46,568 bases of DNA, taken from assembly GCF_001499965.1 (NCBI RefSeq), contig NZ_LQIT01000041.1, positions 1 through 46,568 on the forward strand, in the 5' to 3' direction. Shown here one piece after another: positions 17,031 to 25,661 of the stretch (the first letter of the stretch is position 1; every line of letters begins with the position of its first letter). The stretch is from Mycobacterium sp. GA-2829. Its GTDB lineage: Bacteria; Actinomycetota; Actinomycetes; Mycobacteriales; Mycobacteriaceae. The translations under genes and the position numbers were made by a program. The notes under the pieces were generated by a model. The model had not been told where the DNA came from, did no database searches, and saw only the letters and a program-made list of their open reading frames with translations.

Positions 17031-17924
17031 ATGCAACTGGGTCTGGTGGGACTCGGCAAGATGGGCTTCAACATGCGTGAACGCCTGCGCGAGGGCGGAC
17101 ACGAGGTCGTCGGATACGATCCGCGGCCGGAAGTCACCGATGTGCCCTCCCTCGCCGCACTCGCCGAGGCGCTGCCGGCACCCCGCGTCGTGTGGGTGAT
17201 GGTGCCGTCCGGTCCGGTCACCCACGACACGATCGTCTCGCTGGCCGAGGTGCTCTCCGAGGGCGACCTGGTCATCGACGGCGGAAACTCGCGCTACACC
17301 GAGGACGCTCCGCACGCAGAGTTGTTGAAAGCCAACGGAATCGGCTTCATCGACGCCGGGGTGTCCGGCGGCATCTGGGGTCTGGCCGAAGGCTACGGGC
17401 TGATGGTCGGTGGCGATGACGCCGACATCGAACGGGTGATGCCGATCTTCGACACCCTGCGTCCGCCCGGCGACCGTGCCGACGGATTCGTCCACGCCGG
17501 ACCGGTCGGGGCGGGGCATTTCGCGAAGATGGTGCACAACGGTGTCGAATACGCGCTGATGACCGCCTACGGCGAGGGTTACGAGATGCTCGCCGCCGAA
17601 GACCTGATCAAGGACCCGCAGGCGGTTTACCAGGCCTGGACGAACGGCACCGTGGTGCGGTCCTGGCTGCAGCAGCTGCTGGCCAAGGCGTTGCGCGAAG
17701 ATCCGGGTCTGGTCGAGATCTCCGGGTACACCGAGGATTCCGGTGAAGGCCGGTGGACCGTCGAGGAGGCGATCCGGCTGCGGGTGCCGGTGCCGGCGAT
17801 CGCGGCGTCGCTGTTCGCACGGTTCGAATCCCGCCAGGAGGACTCCCCCACCATGAAGGCGGTCTCGGCGTTGCGTAACCAGTTCGGCGGGCACGCCGTC
17901 CAGAGGATCAGCAAGTCGGGGTAG
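17031..17924 (+). CDS. gnd: 6-phosphogluconate dehydrogenase, decarboxylating (short form)
   Basis: The enzyme converts 6-phosphogluconate to ribulose-5-phosphate and CO2 in the pentose phosphate pathway. At 297 residues it is the short bacterial form, which often prefers NAD+. The Rossmann motif is G7-L-G9-K-M-G12. The substrate signature is DAGVSGGIWGLAEGYGLMVG, and the catalytic lysine lies in HFAKMVHNGVEY. Its place between dnaN and recF is typical of fast-growing mycobacteria and absent from M. tuberculosis. Confidence 0.94.
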   Translation: MQLGLVGLGKMGFNMRERLREGGHEVVGYDPRPEVTDVPSLAALAEALPAPRVVWVMVPSGPVTHDTIVSLAEVLSEGDLVIDGGNSRYTEDAPHAELLKANGIGFIDAGVSGGIWGLAEGYGLMVGGDDADIERVMPIFDTLRPPGDRADGFVHAGPVGAGHFAKMVHNGVEYALMTAYGEGYEMLAAEDLIKDPQAVYQAWTNGTVVRSWLQQLLAKALREDPGLVEISGYTEDSGEGRWTVEEAIRLRVPVPAIAASLFARFESRQEDSPTMKAVSALRNQFGGHAVQRISKSG

Positions 17925-17928
17925 GTAC

Positions 17929-19071
17929 GTGTTCGTCCGGCATCTGACGCTCACGGACTTCCGGTCCTGGGCGCGCGCCGACCTGGAACTGGAGCCCGGC
18001 CGCACCGTGTTCGTCGGTCCAAACGGCTTCGGTAAGACGAATCTGGTTGAGGCGCTGTGGTATTCGGCGACCTTAGGATCACACCGGGTGGCTTCCGATG
18101 CGCCCCTGATCCGGGCGGGCGCCCCGCGGGCGGTGGTGTCGACCATCGTCGTCAACGAGGGCCGCGAACTGGCCGTCGACCTCGAGATCACCACCGGCCG
18201 CGCCAACAAGGCGCGGCTCAACCGGTCACCGGTGCGCAGCCCGCGGGAGGTACTCGGGGTGCTGCGGGCGGTGCTGTTCGCCCCCGAGGATCTCGCACTC
18301 GTGCGGGGCGACCCGGGGGAACGCCGCCGCTACCTCGACGAACTGGCCACCACCCGCAGGCCCAGCATCGCCGGTGTCCGGGCCGACTACGACCGGGTCA
18401 TCCGGCAGCGCACTGCGCTGCTGAAAAGTGCTGCGGGAGCACGGTTCCGGGGTGACCGCAGCGTGCTCGACACGCTCGACGTGTGGGACGGCCACCTCGC
18501 CGAACACGGGGCACAGTTGATGGCCGCCCGCGCCGACCTGGTGCACCACCTGGCCCCCGAGGTGGAGAAGGCCTACCAGTTGCTTGCGCCCGGATCGCGG
18601 CCCGCGGCCATCCGCTACCGGCCCAGCATCGACGCCGAGGACGACGTGAGCGTCGAATACTACGAGGCCGCGCTGCTCGACGCGATGGCCCGCCGCCGCG
18701 ACGCCGAACTGGAACGCGGCGTGTGCCTGGTGGGTCCCCACCGCGACGATCTGGAACTCAAACTCGGTGACCAAATGACGAAAGGCTATGCAAGCCACGG
18801 GGAATCGTGGTCGATGGCATTGTCGTTGCGGTTGGCCGGCTACGAACTCCTCAGGACCGACGGCAGCGATCCGGTGCTGCTGCTCGACGATGTGTTCGCC
18901 GAACTCGACGCCGCGCGACGCCGCGCGCTGGCCGAGGTCGCGGCATCGGCCGAGCAGGTGCTCGTCACCGCCGCCGTCGCCGAGGACATCCCCACGGATT
19001 GGGATGCGCAGAGGATCATGATCCGAATGCAGGACGACGACGACGGGCGGATCTCGGTGGTCGAGGCATGA
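17929..19071 (+). CDS. recF: DNA replication and repair protein RecF
   Basis: RecF is an SMC-like ATPase that helps load RecA at gapped DNA. It has 380 residues and a GTG start 4 bases after the gnd stop. Walker A is GPNGFGKT at residues 30-37, and the C-terminal Walker B is VLLLDDVFAELD. The stop overlaps the next start as ATGA. Confidence 0.96.
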   Translation: MFVRHLTLTDFRSWARADLELEPGRTVFVGPNGFGKTNLVEALWYSATLGSHRVASDAPLIRAGAPRAVVSTIVVNEGRELAVDLEITTGRANKARLNRSPVRSPREVLGVLRAVLFAPEDLALVRGDPGERRRYLDELATTRRPSIAGVRADYDRVIRQRTALLKSAAGARFRGDRSVLDTLDVWDGHLAEHGAQLMAARADLVHHLAPEVEKAYQLLAPGSRPAAIRYRPSIDAEDDVSVEYYEAALLDAMARRRDAELERGVCLVGPHRDDLELKLGDQMTKGYASHGESWSMALSLRLAGYELLRTDGSDPVLLLDDVFAELDAARRRALAEVAASAEQVLVTAAVAEDIPTDWDAQRIMIRMQDDDDGRISVVEA

Positions 19072-19637
19072 CCGACAACGACGATGACGACGACGAGGTG
19101 ACCGGTCCCCCGGTGCACCTGTCGGAGCTGCGCGGTATGGACCTGGTGCGGCGCACCCTCGAGGAGGCCCGGGGCGCGGCGCGCAGCCAGGGTAAGGATG
19201 TCGGCCGCGGCCGGACGTCACCCGCGCGCCGGATTCCGCCCGTGGGCCGTCGCCGGACGTGGTCGGGTCCCGGCCCCGACTCCCGTGACCCCCAGCCCCT
19301 CGGTGCGCTGACCCGTGAATTGGCCCGGGTGCGCGGCTGGTCGCCCCGGGTCGCCGAAGGTGCGGTGTTCGGTCAGTGGGCGACGGTGGTCGGCGAGCAG
19401 ATCGCCGCGCACGCGACCCCGAGCGCACTGCGCGAGGGCGTGCTGACGGTGACGGCGGAGTCCACGGCGTGGGCGACCCAGCTGCGGATGGTGCAGTCGC
19501 AGCTGCTGGCGAAGATCGCGGCCGCGGTCGGGGACGGGGTGGTCACCTCCCTCAAGATCACCGGTCCCACCGCGCCGTCGTGGCGGAAGGGCCGCTACCA
19601 CATCGCGGGCCGCGGGCCACGCGATACGTACGGATGA
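19068..19637 (+). CDS. dciA: DciA-type helicase operator (DUF721)
   Basis: DciA is the widespread bacterial factor that helps load or activate the replicative helicase. It has 189 residues. A disordered acidic start and a basic, glycine- and proline-rich stretch (about 40-72) lead into the DUF721 domain (about 80-170), recognisable by WATVVGEQIAAHATPSAL and TVTAESTAWATQLRM. ATG 19068 overlaps the recF stop. It is the Rv0004 ortholog by position. Confidence 0.92.
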   Translation: MTDNDDDDDEVTGPPVHLSELRGMDLVRRTLEEARGAARSQGKDVGRGRTSPARRIPPVGRRRTWSGPGPDSRDPQPLGALTRELARVRGWSPRVAEGAVFGQWATVVGEQIAAHATPSALREGVLTVTAESTAWATQLRMVQSQLLAKIAAAVGDGVVTSLKITGPTAPSWRKGRYHIAGRGPRDTYG

Positions 19638-19778
19638 GCGGTGGCCTGAGCGCCGCCAGGCGTCGTTCGGCCGGGTCTTGGGGCGTCTGGACGCACCGAA
19701 GCCCGAGAAATTCCGCGCACGGCGCGGATAGCTGGGTGAAAACGCCGCCGCAGCGTCGGTCCTGACGGCATCTCCCGG

Positions 19779-19784
19779 TAGACT
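19779..19784 (+). promoter_or_regulatory. Possible gyrB -10 box
   Basis: TAGACT lies 65 bases before the gyrB GTG in the 211-base dciA-gyrB gap. No convincing -35 hexamer sits 17 bases upstream, so this is weak. Nothing else is recognised in the gap. Confidence 0.3.
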
Positions 19785-19848
19785 GGACAGGTACTACGCG
19801 ACGGTCCGTCGACCGTTCGCCCGCGAACCCCGAGGAGACGCGTCCAAC

Positions 19849-21876
19849 GTGGCTGCCCAGAAGAAGAATGCTCCGACCGAGTACGGCGCGGATTCGATCA
19901 AGGTGCTCGAGGGGCTCGAAGCAGTCCGCAAGCGTCCGGGCATGTACATCGGGTCGACCGGCGAACGAGGCCTGCACCACCTGGTCTGGGAGGTCGTCGA
20001 CAACGCGGTGGACGAGGCGATGGCCGGCTTCGCCACCAAGGTCGACGTGCGGCTCCTCGAGAACGGCGGGGTCCAGGTCACCGACGACGGTCGCGGTATC
20101 CCCGTCGCCATGCACGCCACCGGAATCCCCACCGTCGACGTCGTCATGACCGTCCTGCACGCCGGAGGCAAGTTCGAAGAGGGCGCCTACCAGGTGTCCG
20201 GCGGTCTGCACGGTGTGGGTGTGTCGGTGGTCAACGCGCTGTCCACCCGCCTGGAGGCCGATATCCGCAAGGACGGATACGAGTGGTTCCAGACGTACGA
20301 CCGTTCGGTGCCGGGCACCCTCAAACAGGGTGAGAAGACCAAGGAGACCGGAACCACGATTCGGTTCTGGGCGGATCCCGACATCTTCGAGACGACGAGT
20401 TACGACTTCGAGACGATCGCTCGGCGGCTGCAGGAGATGGCGTTCCTCAACAAGGGCCTCACCATCGAGCTGACCGATGAACGGGTGACGTCGGAGGATG
20501 TCGTCGACGACGTCGTCAGCGATCATGCCGAAGCGCCGAAGACGGCGGAAGAGCAATCCGCCGAGGCGGCCAAACCGCAGAAGGTCAAGCACCGGGTCTT
20601 CCACTACCCCGGGGGTCTGGTCGACTTCGTCAAGCACATCAACCGCACCAAGACCGCGATCCAACCCAGCGTCATCGACTTCGACGGCAAGGGTGAGGGC
20701 CACGAGGTCGAGGTCGCGATGCAGTGGAACGCCGGCTACTCGGAGTCGGTGCACACGTTCGCCAACACCATCAACACCCATGAGGGTGGCACGCACGAAG
20801 AGGGTTTCCGCACGGCGCTGACGTCGGTGGTGAACAAGTACGCCAAAGACAAGAAGCTGCTCAAGGACAAGGACCCGAACCTCACCGGCGACGACATCCG
20901 CGAGGGTCTGGCCGCGGTCATCTCGGTGAAGGTGGCCCAGCCGCAGTTCGAGGGTCAGACGAAGACGAAACTCGGCAACACCGAGGTCAAGTCGTTCGTG
21001 CAGAAGATCTGCAACGAACAGCTGTCGCACTGGTTCGAGGCCAACCCCGCCGAAGCGAAGACCGTCGTCAACAAGGCGGTCTCCTCCGCGCAGGCGCGGC
21101 TTGCCGCCCGTAAGGCGCGAGAGTTGGTGCGGCGCAAGAGCGCAACCGACATCGGCGGCCTGCCCGGTAAGCTCGCCGACTGCCGCTCGACCGATCCACG
21201 CAAGTCGGAACTGTATGTGGTGGAGGGCGATTCGGCCGGCGGCTCGGCCAAGAGCGGCCGCGATTCGATGTTCCAGGCGATCCTGCCGTTGCGCGGCAAG
21301 ATCATCAACGTCGAGAAGGCCCGTATCGACCGCGTGCTGAAGAATACCGAGGTCCAGGCGATCATCACCGCGCTCGGCACCGGCATCCACGATGAGTTCG
21401 ACATCTCCAAGCTGCGCTATCACAAGATCGTGCTGATGGCCGATGCCGACGTCGACGGCCAGCACATCTCGACGCTGCTGCTGACGCTGCTGTTCCGGTT
21501 CATGAAACCCCTTGTGGAGAACGGGCACATCTTCCTGGCACAGCCGCCGCTGTACAAGCTCAAGTGGCAGCGCAGTGCACCGGAATTCGCGTACTCCGAC
21601 CGTGAGCGCGACGGGCTGCTCGAAGCCGGTCAGAAAGCCGGGAAGAAGATCAACAAGGACGACGGCATCCAGCGGTACAAGGGTCTGGGTGAGATGGACG
21701 CCAAGGAACTGTGGGAGACCACCATGGATCCGTCGGTGCGGGTGTTGCGTCAGGTCACCCTCGACGACGCGGCGGCTGCCGACGAGCTGTTCTCGATCCT
21801 GATGGGCGAGGACGTCGAGGCGCGGCGCAGCTTCATCACCCGTAACGCCAAAGACGTTCGCTTCCTTGATGTCTAG
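19849..21876 (+). CDS. gyrB: DNA gyrase subunit B
   Basis: GyrB is the ATPase half of the A2B2 enzyme that introduces negative supercoils. It has 675 residues. The GHKL ATPase domain is N-terminal (KRPGMYIGSTGERGLHHL, then DDGRGIPV). The TOPRIM domain shows EGDSAGGSAKSGRD and DADVDGQHI. The start is GTG with CGAGGAG upstream. gyrA follows after 30 bases in one operon. Confidence 0.97.
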   Translation: MAAQKKNAPTEYGADSIKVLEGLEAVRKRPGMYIGSTGERGLHHLVWEVVDNAVDEAMAGFATKVDVRLLENGGVQVTDDGRGIPVAMHATGIPTVDVVMTVLHAGGKFEEGAYQVSGGLHGVGVSVVNALSTRLEADIRKDGYEWFQTYDRSVPGTLKQGEKTKETGTTIRFWADPDIFETTSYDFETIARRLQEMAFLNKGLTIELTDERVTSEDVVDDVVSDHAEAPKTAEEQSAEAAKPQKVKHRVFHYPGGLVDFVKHINRTKTAIQPSVIDFDGKGEGHEVEVAMQWNAGYSESVHTFANTINTHEGGTHEEGFRTALTSVVNKYAKDKKLLKDKDPNLTGDDIREGLAAVISVKVAQPQFEGQTKTKLGNTEVKSFVQKICNEQLSHWFEANPAEAKTVVNKAVSSAQARLAARKARELVRRKSATDIGGLPGKLADCRSTDPRKSELYVVEGDSAGGSAKSGRDSMFQAILPLRGKIINVEKARIDRVLKNTEVQAIITALGTGIHDEFDISKLRYHKIVLMADADVDGQHISTLLLTLLFRFMKPLVENGHIFLAQPPLYKLKWQRSAPEFAYSDRERDGLLEAGQKAGKKINKDDGIQRYKGLGEMDAKELWETTMDPSVRVLRQVTLDDAAAADELFSILMGEDVEARRSFITRNAKDVRFLDV

Positions 21877-21906
21877 AAGACGTCTGACCAATATTAGGAA
21901 TCATCG

Positions 21907-24417
21907 ATGACTGATACGACGTTGCCCCCCGGCGACGAGGCCGGCGACCGGATCGAACCGGTCGATATCCAGCAGGAGATGCAGCGCAGCTACATCGATT
22001 ACGCGATGAGCGTCATCGTCGGCCGCGCGCTGCCCGAGGTCCGTGACGGCCTCAAGCCTGTGCACCGCCGCGTGCTGTACGCGATGTACGACTCCGGCTT
22101 CCGGCCCGACCGCAGCCACGCGAAGTCCGCGCGGTCGGTGGCCGAGACGATGGGTAACTACCACCCGCACGGCGACGCGTCGATTTACGACACCCTGGTG
22201 CGGATGGCCCAGCCGTGGTCGATGCGCTATCCGCTGGTCGACGGGCAGGGCAACTTCGGCTCGCCGGGTAACGATCCGCCGGCCGCGATGAGATACACCG
22301 AGGCGCGGCTCACTCCCCTGGCGATGGAGATGCTGCGCGAAATCGACGAGGAGACAGTCGATTTCATCCCGAACTACGACGGTCGCGTGCAAGAACCGAC
22401 CGTGCTGCCGAGCCGGTTCCCGAACCTGCTCGCCAACGGTTCGGGCGGTATCGCCGTCGGTATGGCCACCAACATGCCGCCGCACAACCTGCGCGAGCTG
22501 GCCGAAGCGGTTTACTGGTGCCTGGACAACTTCGACGCCGACGAAGAGGCCACGTGTGCGGCGGTGATGGAACGGGTCAAGGGCCCGGACTTCCCGACCA
22601 GCGGCCTGATCGTCGGTAGCCAGGGCATCGAGGACACCTACAAGACCGGCCGCGGGTCGATCAAGATGCGCGGCGTCGTCGAGATCGAGGAAGACAGTCG
22701 CGGCCGCACCGGCATCGTCATCACCGAGCTGCCGTACCAGGTCAACCACGACAACTTCATCACCTCGATCGCCGAGCAGGTCCGCGACGGGAAACTGGCG
22801 GGCATCTCCAACATCGAGGATCAGTCCAGCGACCGCGTCGGGCTGCGAATCGTGGTGGAGCTCAAGCGCGATGCCGTCGCCAAGGTGGTGCTCAACAATC
22901 TCTACAAGCACACCCAGCTGCAGACGAGCTTCGGTGCCAACATGCTGTCCATCGTCGACGGCGTGCCGCGCACGCTGCGCCTGGACCAGCTGATCCGCCA
23001 CTACGTCAACCATCAGCTCGATGTCATCGTGCGCCGCACCCGGTACCGGTTGCGCAAGGCCAACGAACGGGCCCACATCCTGCGTGGTCTGGTCAAGGCA
23101 CTCGACGCCCTCGACGAGGTCATCGCGTTGATCCGGGCGTCGGCCAACGCCGACGTCGCCCGCACCGGGTTGATGGAGCTGCTCGAGGTCGACGAGATCC
23201 AGGCCCAGGCCATCCTCGACATGCAGCTGCGCCGCCTGGCCGCCCTGGAACGTCAGCGCATCGTCGACGATCTGGCCAAGATCGAGGCCGAGATCGCCGA
23301 CCTCGAGGACATCCTGGCCAAGCCGGAACGCCAGCGCGCCATAGTGCGCGACGAGCTCGCCGAGATCGTCGAGAAGTACGGCGACGACCGGCGCACCCGG
23401 ATCGTGCCCGCCGACGGCGAGGTGAGCGACGAGGATCTCATCGCCCGTGAGGACGTCGTCGTCACGATCACCGAGACCGGGTACGCCAAGCGCACCAAGA
23501 CCGACCTCTACCGCAGCCAGAAGCGCGGCGGTAAGGGTGTGCAGGGCGCCGGGCTCAAGCAGGACGACATCGTCAACCACTTCTTCGTCTGCTCTACCCA
23601 CGACTGGATCCTGTTCTTCACCACCCAGGGTCGCGTCTACCGGGCAAAGGCATACGAGTTGCCGGAAGCGTCGCGCACGGCGCGCGGGCAGCATGTGGCA
23701 AACCTGTTGGCGTTCCAGCCCAACGAGCGCATCGCGCAGGTCATCCAGATCCGCAGCTACGAGGACGCGCCCTATCTGGTGCTCGCCACCCGCAACGGGC
23801 TGGTGAAGAAGTCGCGGCTGACCGATTTCGACTCCAACCGCTCCGGCGGCATCGTTGCGGTGAACCTGCGCGACGGGGACGAACTCGTCGGCGCGGTGCT
23901 CTGCTCTGCCGAGGACGATCTGCTGCTGGTGTCGGCGAAGGGTCAGTCGATCCGGTTCTCGGCAACCGACGAGGCGTTGCGGCCGATGGGCCGGGCGACC
24001 TCCGGTGTGCAGGGCATGCGGTTCAATGCCGACGACGAGCTGCTCTCGCTCAACGTGGTGCGCCCGGACACCTATCTGCTGGTCGCGACCAGCGGTGGGT
24101 ACGCCAAGCGCACCTCGATCGAGGAGTACACCGCGCAGGGCCGCGGCGGAAAGGGCATCCTGACGATCCAGTACGACCGCCGACGTGGCAATCTTGTCGG
24201 AGCGTTGATCGTCGATGACGAGACCGAGTTGTACGCGATCACCTCGGGTGGCGGTGTCATCCGGACGGCTGCCCGCCAGGTCCGCAAGGCCGGGCGGCAG
24301 ACGAAGGGCGTTCGGTTGATGAACCTGGGTGAAGGCGACACACTCATCGCCATCGCGCGCAACGCCGAAGCGGGCGACAGCACCGACGAGGTCAATACCG
24401 ACCCGGACGCGGTCTGA
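21907..24417 (+). CDS. gyrA: DNA gyrase subunit A
   Basis: GyrA cleaves and rejoins DNA during supercoiling. It has 836 residues. The catalytic tyrosine is Y130 in AAMRYTEARL. The quinolone-determining stretch reads HPHGDASIYDT, with A91 and D95 equivalent to A90 and D94 of M. tuberculosis, so no common resistance substitution is seen there. The GyrA box QKRGGKGVQGAG marks the C-terminal DNA-wrapping domain. No intein interrupts the gene, unlike some slow growers. Confidence 0.97.
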   Translation: MTDTTLPPGDEAGDRIEPVDIQQEMQRSYIDYAMSVIVGRALPEVRDGLKPVHRRVLYAMYDSGFRPDRSHAKSARSVAETMGNYHPHGDASIYDTLVRMAQPWSMRYPLVDGQGNFGSPGNDPPAAMRYTEARLTPLAMEMLREIDEETVDFIPNYDGRVQEPTVLPSRFPNLLANGSGGIAVGMATNMPPHNLRELAEAVYWCLDNFDADEEATCAAVMERVKGPDFPTSGLIVGSQGIEDTYKTGRGSIKMRGVVEIEEDSRGRTGIVITELPYQVNHDNFITSIAEQVRDGKLAGISNIEDQSSDRVGLRIVVELKRDAVAKVVLNNLYKHTQLQTSFGANMLSIVDGVPRTLRLDQLIRHYVNHQLDVIVRRTRYRLRKANERAHILRGLVKALDALDEVIALIRASANADVARTGLMELLEVDEIQAQAILDMQLRRLAALERQRIVDDLAKIEAEIADLEDILAKPERQRAIVRDELAEIVEKYGDDRRTRIVPADGEVSDEDLIAREDVVVTITETGYAKRTKTDLYRSQKRGGKGVQGAGLKQDDIVNHFFVCSTHDWILFFTTQGRVYRAKAYELPEASRTARGQHVANLLAFQPNERIAQVIQIRSYEDAPYLVLATRNGLVKKSRLTDFDSNRSGGIVAVNLRDGDELVGAVLCSAEDDLLLVSAKGQSIRFSATDEALRPMGRATSGVQGMRFNADDELLSLNVVRPDTYLLVATSGGYAKRTSIEEYTAQGRGGKGILTIQYDRRRGNLVGALIVDDETELYAITSGGGVIRTAARQVRKAGRQTKGVRLMNLGEGDTLIAIARNAEAGDSTDEVNTDPDAV

Positions 24418-24434
24418 TCAGTGAGGAGCCGTAG

Positions 24435-25280
24435 GTGAGTGCACCGAACGAGCCGGGATTCCCGCGTGCGGGCGAGAACTCCGGCGGCGGGAACGGCTCG
24501 ACAGGCCGGGTCGGCACCGAGGGTGGGGATGTTCCGCCCTGGCAGCGCGGCCGCCCGAACCGTCCGCCGCAGGGGCATCCGCAGGAGGGCCCGGCTCGTC
24601 CGGAGCCGGGTCGCACCGCGGCCCCGACGCAGGCCCCCGGCGCCGAGGCCAGGAACACCAGCCGGTTCCCGGTGAGCGGGTCGGCGCCGACCGAGGAGAC
24701 CCGCGCACCGCGTCCGCCCGAACGCAGCGAGGCACCCCGTCCCGACGCCCCGCGGCAGGACCCGCCCCGGCAGGAGGCGCCGCGGCCCGAGGCGTACGCG
24801 AGCGAGCTGCCGGATCTGTCCGGTCCGCGCCCGCAGCGCAAGCCCGACCGGCCGGCCACCGAATCGCAGAGCCGGCCGGCCGCGCGCACCCAGGTGGGTC
24901 AGCGCCCGGCGCGGGGTCCGGTCCGGGCGAGCATGCAGATCCGCCGCGTGGATCCGTGGAGTGCGCTCAAGGTCTCACTCGTGCTGTCGGTCGCACTGTT
25001 CTTCGTGTGGATGATCGCGGTCGCGTTCCTCTACCTCGTCCTCGGCGGGATGGGCGTGTGGAGCAAGCTCAACAGCAACGTCGGTGACCTGCTGACCAGC
25101 GCGAGCGGTTCCAGCGGAGGTGAACTGGTGTCCAGCGGGACGATCTTCGGCGGCGCCGCGCTGATCGGGCTGGTGAACATCGTGATCCTCACCGCGATGG
25201 CCACCGCGGGGGCGTTCATCTACAACCTCACCACCGACCTCGTCGGCGGTGTCGAGGTGACGCTGGCCGACCGCGACTAG
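24435..25280 (+). CDS. DUF3566 membrane protein (Rv0007-like)
   Basis: This 281-residue protein always follows gyrA in mycobacteria. Residues 1-165 are low-complexity, rich in proline, arginine and glutamate, and probably cytoplasmic and disordered. The DUF3566 domain follows, with TM helices at about 178-205 (VSLVLSVALFFVWMIAVAFL) and 235-260 (ALIGLVNIVILTAMATAGAF). GTG 24435 has GAGGAG about 6 bases before it. The function is unknown to me. Confidence 0.88.
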   Translation: MSAPNEPGFPRAGENSGGGNGSTGRVGTEGGDVPPWQRGRPNRPPQGHPQEGPARPEPGRTAAPTQAPGAEARNTSRFPVSGSAPTEETRAPRPPERSEAPRPDAPRQDPPRQEAPRPEAYASELPDLSGPRPQRKPDRPATESQSRPAARTQVGQRPARGPVRASMQIRRVDPWSALKVSLVLSVALFFVWMIAVAFLYLVLGGMGVWSKLNSNVGDLLTSASGSSGGELVSSGTIFGGAALIGLVNIVILTAMATAGAFIYNLTTDLVGGVEVTLADRD

Positions 25281-25284
25281 TGAT

Positions 25285-25314
25285 TTGGGGACAGAGGCGC
25301 GGTTACGGTAATCT
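25285..25314 (+). promoter_or_regulatory. tRNA-Ile promoter
   Basis: TTGGGG (25285-25290), an 18-base spacer and TAATCT (25309-25314) precede tRNA-Ile, with an expected start about 18 bases before the mature 5' end. It may also serve the downstream tRNA-Ala. Confidence 0.5.
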
Positions 25315-25338
25315 CGCTGCTCGTCCGCAGTGACAAAC

Positions 25339-25412
25339 GGGCCTATAGCTCAGGCGGTTAGAGCGCTTCGCTGATAACGAAGAGGTCGGAGGTTCGAGTC
25401 CTCCTAGGCCCA
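25339..25412 (+). tRNA. ileT: tRNA-Ile (GAU)
   Basis: A full cloverleaf can be drawn: acceptor GGGCCTA/TAGGCCC, D-arm GCTC/GAGC, anticodon stem CTTCG/CGAAG with anticodon GAT at 25373-25375, T-arm GGAGG/CCTCC around TTCGAGT, and discriminator A. The 3' CCA is not encoded. ileT next to alaT after gyrA is the standard mycobacterial order. Confidence 0.97.
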
Positions 25413-25460
25413 CTGGACAGGCTGGTCGCCACACCGGCCCGCCCACTGGAAGGGGGCACC

Positions 25461-25565
25461 GTGCGATTCGTTCTGGTGCTCGCGGCAGTGACGGCCACGG
25501 TGGCGGTGTGGCGGTTACGGCACGGCCCCGAGGTGTGGCACGCGCTGGAAGAACACACAGCCTGA
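25461..25565 (+). CDS. 34-aa membrane peptide, DLW-39-like
   Basis: A GTG codon with GGAAGGGGG about 4 bases upstream starts a 34-codon ORF in the gap between tRNA-Ile and tRNA-Ala. Residues 2-17 are hydrophobic (RFVLVLAAVTATVAVW), followed by a basic turn and a polar tail with EVWHALEEHTA. Many actinobacteria carry a short membrane peptide annotated DLW-39 at this site, and the tail EVW resembles that motif. The assignment is by position and shape only, and the function is unknown. Confidence 0.6.
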   Translation: MRFVLVLAAVTATVAVWRLRHGPEVWHALEEHTA

Positions 25566-25572
25566 CCCGCGA

Positions 25573-25645
25573 GGGGCCTTAGCTCAGTTGGTAGAGCGCT
25601 GCCTTTGCAAGGCAGATGTCAGGAGTTCGAATCTCCTAGGCTCCA
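25573..25645 (+). tRNA. alaT: tRNA-Ala (UGC), integration target
   Basis: The cloverleaf is complete: acceptor GGGGCCT/AGGCTCC with the alanine identity pair G3-U70, anticodon stem CTGCC/GGCAG with anticodon TGC at 25606-25608, T-arm AGGAG/CTCCT around TTCGAAT, and discriminator A. The CCA is not encoded. Its 3' part from 25601 is duplicated exactly at 36667-36712, so the gene was rebuilt by an element that integrated here. Confidence 0.97.
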
Positions 25646-25646
25646 C
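25601..25646 (+). repeat. attL core (46-bp direct repeat, left copy)
   Basis: The repeat starts at GCCTTTGCAAGG in the tRNA-Ala anticodon arm and ends at GGCTCCAC, one base past the tRNA. It is identical over 46 bases to 36667-36712. Flanks differ on both sides (T before and A after here, C before and T after at the right copy). Confidence 0.97.
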
Positions 25647-25661
25647 AAGTGAATAAGCAGG

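Noticed and set aside
15711..18221. Long minus-strand ORF (836 codons) opposite dnaN, gnd and recF
   Set aside because: It mirrors real genes in a high-GC genome. The plus-strand proteins are recognised along their whole length and the minus translation has no family features.
19558..23694. Long minus-strand ORFs opposite gyrB and gyrA
   Set aside because: Shadow frames of gyrase genes; composition is repetitive and no motif is present.
21907..24417. gyrA intein or quinolone-resistance substitution
   Set aside because: The reading frame is continuous through the usual insertion site, and the resistance-determining residues are the sensitive types.
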